Source: Occallatibacter sp. (GTDB lineage Bacteria > Acidobacteriota > Terriglobia > Terriglobales > Acidobacteriaceae). From it: a DNA stretch of 36,422 nt. Below are positions 30,356-36,422 of this stretch, piece after piece. The stretch's first letter is position 1. Every line of letters begins with the position of its first letter. Where the stretch lies: contig JARLFZ010000035.1 in assembly GCA_031296305.1 (NCBI GenBank), positions 1 through 36,422 of the forward strand. Reading direction: 5' to 3'. The translations under genes and the position numbers were made by a program. The notes under the pieces are model-generated. The model was not told the DNA's origin. It did not search any database and saw only the letters and a list, made by a program, of their open reading frames with translations.

Positions 30356-31396
30356 ATGGAAAAGGCATTTCGAGTGGCGGCGGGGGTTTTGGCGCTGGGG
30401 TGGCTGATGGCCGTAATCCAGCCTGAGAATGCAGCCCAGGCGCAGGATGTGCACGTGCGTGTTTCGCCTGATGTGAAGACCGGAGTGGAGGCGACCACCG
30501 AGTTTCCTACGATCCAGATGGCGATGGACCACCATCCCTTTGCGGGCAAGGGTCCGGATGGCAAGCCGGGCCGGGTGTACATCGAGATCGCGCCCGGGGT
30601 TTACCACGAGCGGGTGATCGTGACACAGAACCATACCAATATCACCCTGGTGGGTATGGGAAAGTCGCCGGCGGACGTGGTGATTACCAACAGCCTGAAC
30701 GCGAAGCAGGCCGGCGGGACATTTTTCACGGAGACTGTGGAGATTAACGGCGACGGATTCGAGGCCGATAATTTGACCTTTGAAAACACTGCCGGCAATA
30801 CCGGTCAGGCCGTGGCCGCGGCGGTGAGGGCGGACCGGGCGGTGTTTAAGAATTGCAGATTTCTGGGCCACCAGGACACGCTCTTCGCCGATTACGGACG
30901 GCAGTATTATGTCGACTCGTACATTGAGGGCGGGGTGGACTTTATCTTCGGCAACGCTACGGCGGTGTTCGACCACACGGAGCTGCATGCGAATGGACCG
31001 GGCTATCTGACGGCGCAGTCGCGAACTTCGCCGGAGCAGACGACGGGCTACGTAATTATTGACAGCAAGGTCACGAGCGGCATTCCGGCCGGCGCGCCGC
31101 ACGACACTGTCGGTTTGGGCCGGCCGTGGCGGCCATTCTCGCGCGTGGTGTATATCGATACGGAACTGCCCGCCGATGTGATTCCCGGGGGCTGGAGCGC
31201 GTGGGGAAGAACGAACGAGACGCCGCAAGCGTACTACGCGGAGTTCGAGTCGAAGGGGCCGGGCGCGAATGCGGGGTCGCGGGTGGCGTGGTCGCATCAG
31301 TTGACGGCGCGCGAGGCGGCACGGTACAAGCCGAGGGTGTTTCTGGAGGGGAAGGACCATTGGAATCCGGAAGCGGCGGCCGCGAAGCTGCCGTAG
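30356..31396 (+). CDS. Secreted pectin methylesterase (CE8)
   Basis: A 346-residue exported right-handed beta-helix enzyme that removes methyl groups from pectin. A signal spans about 1-29 (NAAQAQ). Active-site marks are TGQAVA (Q151), GHQDTLF with D174, EGGVDFIFGNA with D195, and GLGRPWRP with R256. FPTIQMAMD and PGVYHERV are the usual N-terminal strands. The length is normal. Together with GH92 and GH172 it suggests growth on plant or microbial polysaccharides. The stop lies 20 bp before the -35 box of the toxin-antitoxin promoter. Confidence 0.94.
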   Translation: MEKAFRVAAGVLALGWLMAVIQPENAAQAQDVHVRVSPDVKTGVEATTEFPTIQMAMDHHPFAGKGPDGKPGRVYIEIAPGVYHERVIVTQNHTNITLVGMGKSPADVVITNSLNAKQAGGTFFTETVEINGDGFEADNLTFENTAGNTGQAVAAAVRADRAVFKNCRFLGHQDTLFADYGRQYYVDSYIEGGVDFIFGNATAVFDHTELHANGPGYLTAQSRTSPEQTTGYVIIDSKVTSGIPAGAPHDTVGLGRPWRPFSRVVYIDTELPADVIPGGWSAWGRTNETPQAYYAEFESKGPGANAGSRVAWSHQLTAREAARYKPRVFLEGKDHWNPEAAAAKLP

Positions 31397-31415
31397 GGGG
31401 CGGCTTCTGGGAGAT

Positions 31416-31445
31416 TTGACAAACGTACAGAAAAGCTGTACGTTT
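31416..31445 (+). promoter_or_regulatory. Promoter and palindromic operator of YefM/YoeB
   Basis: TTGACA (31416-31421) is followed by a perfect 10-bp inverted repeat (AAACGTACAG and CTGTACGTTT, 5-nt spacer). A weak -10 box (TACGTT) at 31439 sits 17 bp after the -35. The palindrome covers the spacer and -10, as expected for an autoregulating antitoxin. A T-run follows, so it could also terminate the pectinesterase transcript. Confidence 0.7.
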
Positions 31446-31463
31446 TTCCAGAGGGCTAATTCC

Positions 31464-31751
31464 ATGCCAACCGAAACTTCTTATACAGAGCTGCGCGAAA
31501 ACCTGGCGTCGTATCTGGACCGCGTGGTCGACGACCGCGAGGTTGTGGTGGTGAAGCGGCGCGGCGCGCGCGATGTGGCGATCATTGCCGCCGACGAGTT
31601 GGCGGGCCTGGAAGAGACGGCATATCTGCTGCGTTCGCCGGCGAATGCGAGGCGGCTGCTGGAATCATTGCGCGAACTGGATCGAGGCAAAGGAAAGAAG
31701 ATGACCGTGCAAGAGCTGCGCCGTTCCGTGGGTTTGGACGATAAGAACTGA
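31464..31751 (+). CDS. YefM/Phd-family antitoxin
   Basis: 95 residues from the ATG at 31464, with AGAGGG about 8 nt upstream; the ATG 16 codons earlier would place coding inside the operator. The N-terminal Phd/YefM fold is clear: SYTELRENLASYLDRVVDDREVVVVKRRGARDVAIIAADELAGLEETAYLL. The C-terminal tail (RLLESLRELDRGKGKKMTVQEL) should fold on and neutralise the toxin. The toxin gene starts 7 bp after the stop. Confidence 0.92.
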   Translation: MPTETSYTELRENLASYLDRVVDDREVVVVKRRGARDVAIIAADELAGLEETAYLLRSPANARRLLESLRELDRGKGKKMTVQELRRSVGLDDKN

Positions 31752-31758
31752 GTCGACT

Positions 31759-32034
31759 ATGACCAGGCAAGACGCACGAGTCGCTGTTGTTTCAACGCAC
31801 TTCTGCGAGGACCTCCGGCGCTGGATTGAGACTGACCGCAAAGCCGCGCTTCGGGTTCTTGACCTGGTGGCGGCGGCTCTCGAAGATCCATTCAAGGGAA
31901 TTGGCAAGCCCGAGCCTCTGCGCCATGATTTCGCTGGTTGCTGGAGCCGCAGAATCAATCAGGAACATCGTATCGTCTATCGGGTGTTCACCGACCGAAT
32001 TGAATTCGTCCAGGCGCGCTATCACTACGAGTGA
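31759..32034 (+). CDS. yoeB: YoeB/Txe-family mRNA-cleaving toxin
   Basis: A 91-residue RelE-fold ribosome-dependent endoribonuclease. Diagnostic stretches are GIGKPEPLRHDFAGCWSRRINQEHRIVYRV and the end ARYHYE. The catalytic residues E46, R65, H83 and Y84 of E. coli YoeB have counterparts in E52, R64/R65, H89 and Y90. A single extra Glu follows the usual C-terminal Tyr, whereas E. coli YoeB ends at that Tyr. All active-site positions look intact, in contrast to the Doc toxin. It is in an operon with the YefM antitoxin. Confidence 0.93.
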   Translation: MTRQDARVAVVSTHFCEDLRRWIETDRKAALRVLDLVAAALEDPFKGIGKPEPLRHDFAGCWSRRINQEHRIVYRVFTDRIEFVQARYHYE

Positions 32035-32040
32035 TTCAAG

Positions 32041-32065
32041 TCACATTAACTGTTAGGAAATGTGA
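32041..32065 (+). terminator. Possible hairpin after yoeB
   Basis: TCACATT and AATGTGA form a 7-bp stem with an 11-nt loop, 7 bp after the yoeB stop. No T-run follows, so its terminator strength is doubtful. Confidence 0.3.
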
Positions 32066-32144
32066 TCAGGGATATGATGTTTGACGGGTTCCTACCTTGT
32101 CTAGTTGCTTGCGGGAAGCAGGCACGCGCAGACAGGAGCCGTCC

Positions 32145-34847
32145 ATGATTGCTATTTTTCCCAGACGTTGTTTGGCCTATTTCCATCTTTGCATCGCCTG
32201 CCCCCGCAGCCGCGCAGTGATTGCGCTCGCCGTTCTGGTAGCCGCGGCCGTGCTTGCTTCCGCGCAGAACACGACGGTAAGCGGGACAGTCTACGATCCG
32301 CGCACCACTTCGAGCGCGCTGCCGCTGCCGCATGTGCTGGTTTACGCGACCACGGCGCCAGTAGCCGCGCTGCCATCCGGTGTGCAATGCCTGACATACC
32401 AGGCGCCGACGGGCGTGGTGAGCTACACCTATACCGCGGTAGACGGCACCTTCACACTCACCGGCGTTCCTGAAAACGCCAGCTATACGATCGTGATTCA
32501 GGCCGGAAAGTGGCGGCGCCAGTTCCCGAACCAAGCGGTTGGGTCCGTGCCGCTGACCGGGCTTACGCTGCACATGCCTGCCAACCATACGCAGGGCGAT
32601 ATTCCGCTGATTGCTGTAGCCACCGGCAACCTGGACGGCTCAGAGTGCGTGCTGCGCGATATGGGAATCGCCGACACGGAATATACCGATGACAAAGGCA
32701 CCAGCGGAGGACGAATTCATCTTTATGTGGGTACCGACAACGGCTATGTGGGTACGAATTACGGATATCCCGGTGGAGGAGGCGCTGCCATTAGCGCTTC
32801 TACTCCGCCGGAAACCGCGTTGACTGAAAATGCAGCGACCATGGCGCAATACGACGTGGTGATGTTTCCATGTCACGGCTATGCATCGGCAAGGGGGACC
32901 GATGAACTGAACAATGTTTTGAACTACGCCAATTTAGGTGGCCGCATATTTACAAGTGACTTCGGCTTCCAATGGCTCGATCCCGCCGCACCTTATAACT
33001 CACCATTCCCGCCGGTTGCGAACTGGAACGTCAACGAGATGCCTAACTATATCTACGGAACGGTGACGGTGAACCAGAGTTTCAACGATGCCGCGACGAT
33101 GGCGCAATGGCTGCAGAATGCCGGCGCAACGCTCGCGGGCACGGCGAATCAGGTCCAGATTGAAAACGGATTGGTGCGCCTGGACACGGTGATCGCGCCT
33201 ACGCAACCCTGGCTGACCCTGAACAGCAACACTTTCGCCGGCCAAAGTGGCAATCCCGTCATGCAGTTTACGTTCAACACGCCCGTGGGAGCGCCTGCGG
33301 CAAATCAATGCGGACGCGTGATGTTCAATGACTATCATGTGATTCCGACGATGGCCTACGGCACAATCTTTCCTGCGGAGTGCCCGCTGAATTCCGGGGC
33401 CATGTCGCCGCAGGAGAAGATGCTGGAGTATGCGCTCTTCGATCTGTCGGACTTCGTGCAGCCGGTGGTAGTTCCCGACCTCAACATTGCCTTCAATCCC
33501 AGTCCGCTGAGGGTTGGGTCAGGCGATGCGGCCGACCAGCTTGTTGTGGATGTGACCAACGCGAGTACGACTACTGCCATCGATAGCTCCGCGACGTTGA
33601 GCTTTAAACTTCCACCACTATTGACAGTGACAGGCATAACGGACTCGTCGGGCGGCTGGACCTGCACGGCAGCGACGCTTACGTGCACGCGCAATTCGCA
33701 ACTCGCCGTCGGCGCCAGCGATTCCGTAACCTTGACGATCGAAGTGGCGACTTTCACGACTGCGCCGAGCGCCGGACAGTTGACGGCAACGGTTTCGGAC
33801 GCGACCTTTTCGACGAATCCTTCGGCATCCGATGTCGTCACATATCAGCAACTGCCGGTTATTACGTGGCCCGCGCCCAAGGCGATTGTCTATGGCACTC
33901 AGTTGAGCGGAACGCAGCTCGATGCGACGGCCAGTGTGGCGGGCAGCTTTGTTTACTCGCCGGCGGCAGGAACCATTCTGAGCGCAGGCCAGCACACGCT
34001 GTCGGTTACCTTCACGCCCACCGACACGGTCAATTACACCACCGCGACCGCGTCGGTGACGCTGACGGTTTTTCCCGGCGCGGTGACGGTGACGCTAACC
34101 TCGTCGGCAAATCCGATCTTTCTTTCCAACTCGGTAACGCTCACGGCCAGCTTGCCCTCGTTTGCCTCTTCCGAGACCGGCAGTATGACCTTTTATTCCG
34201 GGTCCACGGCGCTGGGCACGGCCACGATTTCGGGGGGCTCGGCCACGCTTACGACTACTTCGATCGCCGCGGGTTCGCAGCCGATTACCGCAGTCTACTC
34301 GGGCGACGCCAACATCAATCCGGCCACCAGCAATGCAATCAACGAGACGGTGCAGGACTTTACGCTCACCGTCAGCGGGCCGAGCGGAGTGAACGTGCGC
34401 GGCGGAGGCACGGCGACTTATACGCTGATCGTGACCCCAGTGGGCGGCACAACGCTGCCCGCAGCAGTGAGCCTGGGCGCCAGTGAACTTCCGCTTGACG
34501 CATCGGCCACATTTTCTCCGGCCACCGTGGCGGCGAATTCCGCCTCGACGAGTGTGACGCTCGCGCTGAAGATGCCTGGCTCAGCCTCACTTGAGCGTCC
34601 ACGCGGACTGTTTGGGAGTCGCGGCATTCCAGTGGCTCTGGGGCTGGTTCTGCTGCCCTTTGCCGGCCGATGGCGCAAGCTCGGGCGCGGCTGGCGCGTA
34701 CTGGCGCTGCTGGCCGTTTCCGCGGCGATGCTTTCTGCCGGGGTAAGCGGGTGCGGCGATATTCGTCCGCAGTTGTTCTCATTGCACGTGACTGCGGCTT
34801 CGGGATCCTTGTCGCACGCGACGACGCTGCAAGTCAACGTGCAATAG
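32145..34847 (+). CDS. Large secreted Ig-like repeat protein with hydrophobic GCG tail
   Basis: 900 residues from the ATG at 32145, with AGGAG seven bases upstream. A signal-type hydrophobic region lies near 26-40 (IALAVLVAAAVLASAQ). Residues 42-150 form a carboxypeptidase-regulatory-like beta fold (TVSGTVYDPRT to TYTAVDGTFTLTGVP). Residues 180-440 are an unrecognised domain with YDVVMFPCHGYAS and GGRIFTSDFGFQWL, reminiscent of ThuA-type folds. A CARDB-like domain follows, then Ig-like modules of the MBG and Big_3 kind (ITWPAPKAIVYGTQLSGTQLDATA; GSMTFYSGSTALGTATISGGSATLTTTSIAAG; AVYSGDANINPA). The tail has two hydrophobic segments around a basic loop (LPFAGRWRKLGRGWRVL), then SGCGD and a last strand. 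It is probably a surface or adhesin-like protein. Confidence 0.88.
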   Translation: MIAIFPRRCLAYFHLCIACPRSRAVIALAVLVAAAVLASAQNTTVSGTVYDPRTTSSALPLPHVLVYATTAPVAALPSGVQCLTYQAPTGVVSYTYTAVDGTFTLTGVPENASYTIVIQAGKWRRQFPNQAVGSVPLTGLTLHMPANHTQGDIPLIAVATGNLDGSECVLRDMGIADTEYTDDKGTSGGRIHLYVGTDNGYVGTNYGYPGGGGAAISASTPPETALTENAATMAQYDVVMFPCHGYASARGTDELNNVLNYANLGGRIFTSDFGFQWLDPAAPYNSPFPPVANWNVNEMPNYIYGTVTVNQSFNDAATMAQWLQNAGATLAGTANQVQIENGLVRLDTVIAPTQPWLTLNSNTFAGQSGNPVMQFTFNTPVGAPAANQCGRVMFNDYHVIPTMAYGTIFPAECPLNSGAMSPQEKMLEYALFDLSDFVQPVVVPDLNIAFNPSPLRVGSGDAADQLVVDVTNASTTTAIDSSATLSFKLPPLLTVTGITDSSGGWTCTAATLTCTRNSQLAVGASDSVTLTIEVATFTTAPSAGQLTATVSDATFSTNPSASDVVTYQQLPVITWPAPKAIVYGTQLSGTQLDATASVAGSFVYSPAAGTILSAGQHTLSVTFTPTDTVNYTTATASVTLTVFPGAVTVTLTSSANPIFLSNSVTLTASLPSFASSETGSMTFYSGSTALGTATISGGSATLTTTSIAAGSQPITAVYSGDANINPATSNAINETVQDFTLTVSGPSGVNVRGGGTATYTLIVTPVGGTTLPAAVSLGASELPLDASATFSPATVAANSASTSVTLALKMPGSASLERPRGLFGSRGIPVALGLVLLPFAGRWRKLGRGWRVLALLAVSAAMLSAGVSGCGDIRPQLFSLHVTAASGSLSHATTLQVNVQ

Positions 34848-34891
34848 GTCGCGGTCTTTACACGGCTTCGCGTCTCCTGCCACACTGAAGC

Positions 34892-36422
34892 GTGGACACC
34901 CAGACCGTCGTTATCCTCGATTTCGGATCGCAGTATACGCAATTGATCGCGCGGCGCATTCGCGAGCAGAATGTTTTTTCCGTGGTGCTGCCATGCACGG
35001 CACCGCTCGGCGAAATTGAAGCGCACAAACCTATCGGATTGATTCTTTCGGGCGGGCCGTCGTCGGTGTACGACATCGACGCTCCGGACGCCGACCCGCG
35101 CGTGCTGGCGATGGGCATTCCGACGCTGGGCGTGTGCTACGGGCTGCACTTTATCGTGCATCACATGGGCGGCAAAGTGCGCTCGGCGCCCAAGCGTGAA
35201 TATGGACACGCCGAAGTGCAGATTGAAGACGGCGCTTCGCAGTTGTTTGCCGGGTTGCCGCCGTCGATCCATGTGTGGATGAGTCACGGCGACGAAGCCG
35301 AGAAGCTGCCGGCGGGTTTTCGCCGCGTGGCCGTCACCGAGAATGCGCTGGCCGGAATCGCCAACGAGGAGGGCCGCATCTGGGCGGTGCAATTCCATCC
35401 CGAAGTGCACCACACGCCGCTGGGACCGCAACTGATTGCGAATTTCCTGCGCATCTGCGGGGCGCGCGGCGACTGGACGCCGGCACACTTCATCGAGACG
35501 ACGGTGGCTCAAATCCGCGCCAAGGTGGGCACGGGGCACGTGATCTGCGGGCTATCGGGCGGCGTGGATTCTTCAGTGGCGGCGATGCTGGTGCATAGGG
35601 CCATCGGCAGCCAGTTGACCTGCATCTTTGTGAACAATGGCGTGCTGCGCAAGAACGAATTCCAAAGCGTGCAGAATAATCTGCGCGACAAACTGGGGTT
35701 GAATATTGTTGCGGTGAATGCCAGCGCGCGCTTTCTGACACAACTGGCGGGAGTGACGGAGCCGGAGATCAAGAGAAAGCGCATCGGCGCGGAGTTCATC
35801 GCGGTGTTCGAGGAGGAGGCGCAGCGCATTGCCGAGCAAACCGGCAGTGTCGAGTGGCTGGTGCAGGGGACGCTCTATCCGGATGTGATCGAGTCATCGA
35901 GCGTGAAGGGGCCGAGCCAGACCATCAAGAGCCACCACAACGTGGGAGGCCTGCCGGAGCGCATGAAATTGAAATTAATCGAGCCGCTGCGGGACCTTTT
36001 TAAAGATGAGGTGCGGCGCATCGGACGCGACATGGGGATGCCGGAGGAGATTCTGAGCCGGCAGCCGTTTCCCGGGCCGGGGCTGGCAGTACGCATCCTG
36101 GGCGAAGTGACGCCGGAGCGCGTGGCGCTGCTGCAGGAAGCGGACGAGATCGTGGTGGCTGAGATCAAGGCGGCGGGGCTCTACAACAAAATCTGGCAAA
36201 GCTTTGCGGTGCTGCTGCCGGTGATGAGCGTGGGCGTGATGGGCGACCAGCGTACGTACGCCTTTACCGCGGCGATTCGCGCTGTACATTCGGAGGACGG
36301 CATGACGGCGGATTGGACGCCGCTGCCGTACGAACTACTGAAGCGGATGTCGAATCGCATTGTGAATGAAGTGCGCGGCATTAACCGCGTGGTCTATGAC
36401 GTGACGTCGAAGCCGCCGGGCA
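34892..36422 (+). CDS. guaA: GMP synthase, glutamine-hydrolysing (last few codons beyond the window)
   Basis: A 510-codon open frame starts with GTG at 34892; I checked it in frame through the window edge. It makes GMP from XMP, ATP and glutamine. The N-terminal class I amidotransferase has the catalytic Cys in GVCYGLH (C82) and the His in AVQFHPEVHH. The ATP-pyrophosphatase domain has LSGGVDSSV (221-229), and the dimerisation domain has RQPFPGPGLAVRILGE. It breaks off after DVTSKPPG, where GuaA normally has about five more residues (TIEWE-like). The residue usually Gln in C-Y-G-x-Q is His here. The gene does not adjoin guaB in the window. The ribosome site is weak. Confidence 0.95.
   Translation, partial: MDTQTVVILDFGSQYTQLIARRIREQNVFSVVLPCTAPLGEIEAHKPIGLILSGGPSSVYDIDAPDADPRVLAMGIPTLGVCYGLHFIVHHMGGKVRSAPKREYGHAEVQIEDGASQLFAGLPPSIHVWMSHGDEAEKLPAGFRRVAVTENALAGIANEEGRIWAVQFHPEVHHTPLGPQLIANFLRICGARGDWTPAHFIETTVAQIRAKVGTGHVICGLSGGVDSSVAAMLVHRAIGSQLTCIFVNNGVLRKNEFQSVQNNLRDKLGLNIVAVNASARFLTQLAGVTEPEIKRKRIGAEFIAVFEEEAQRIAEQTGSVEWLVQGTLYPDVIESSSVKGPSQTIKSHHNVGGLPERMKLKLIEPLRDLFKDEVRRIGRDMGMPEEILSRQPFPGPGLAVRILGEVTPERVALLQEADEIVVAEIKAAGLYNKIWQSFAVLLPVMSVGVMGDQRTYAFTAAIRAVHSEDGMTADWTPLPYELLKRMSNRIVNEVRGINRVVYDVTSKPPG

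Noticed and set aside
8822..31396. A dedicated polysaccharide utilisation locus
   Set aside because: GH172, GH92 and pectinesterase are far apart, on different strands and separated by housekeeping genes; no transporter or regulator pair joins them.
30323..31465. A 380-codon open frame on the minus strand across the pectinesterase
   Set aside because: It is antisense to an enzyme with all active-site motifs; the translation is Arg/His/Leu-rich and lacks any domain.
34418..35539. A 373-codon open frame on the minus strand spanning the Ig protein end and guaA
   Set aside because: It crosses two genuine genes and reads as Arg/His-rich low-information sequence.

Overview
The window is GC-rich, densely coded and has many secreted or lipid-anchored proteins. 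A von Willebrand factor A protein of the 'VWFA-related acidobacterial' type, a YXWGXW-repeat protein, YVTN/lactonase-like propeller lipoproteins, an Ig-like protein with a characteristic GCG-containing tail, and hairpin repeats in many gaps all point to an acidobacterium of the Terriglobales/Acidobacteriaceae kind. This placement is inferred from protein families; the window holds no rRNA or tRNA.

Layout. 1-4544 (minus strand): a CorC/HlyC-type membrane protein, then aldose 1-epimerase (galM), then, overlapping galM by ATGA, a very long gene that runs off the left edge. That gene joins a membrane fatty-acid desaturase, a Rieske [2Fe-2S] domain and an NqrF-like flavin/NAD(P)H reductase in one polypeptide. 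4646-8814: a DUF4097-type TGSG-repeat secreted protein, a HAD acid phosphatase, a phosphoglycolate-phosphatase-like HAD enzyme, an NTF2-like secreted protein and a TIGR01777 epimerase. 8822-11058: a GH172/DUF2961 protein and two unknown secreted proteins. 11180-12141: an AbrB/Doc toxin-antitoxin pair followed by a gap with 33-bp-spaced repeats that may be an IS21-type end. 12142-16906: tmk, a predicted outer-membrane protein, the YXWGXW protein and the VWFA protein. 17166-21005: a GH92 mannosidase, dapD and an unknown gene. 21235-23314: pyrH and an acyltransferase. 23466-27673: three tandem paralogous propeller lipoproteins. 28098-31396: an M13 metallopeptidase and a pectin methylesterase. 31464-32034: YefM/YoeB. 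32145-34847: a 900-residue Ig-like surface protein. 34892 to the right edge: guaA, lacking only its last few codons.

How the genes fit together. Core metabolism (tmk, dapD, pyrH, guaA, gph) is scattered among genes for breaking down plant or microbial polysaccharides (pectinesterase, GH92, GH172, galM) and for the cell envelope. No single large pathway cluster is visible. The most unusual single gene is the desaturase-Rieske-reductase fusion, which would carry its whole electron-transfer chain from NAD(P)H to the di-iron centre.

Non-coding structure is rich. An 8-bp GGANYRAG minisatellite lies 20-100 bp upstream of at least three genes in one relative orientation, and a 7-bp relative lies upstream of a fourth. 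The same unit also occurs in frame inside the TIGR01777 epimerase gene. Two or three families of dispersed hairpins with compensatory stem changes lie in the gaps. Two toxin-antitoxin modules have palindromic operators, and the Doc toxin has Arg where its catalytic His should be.
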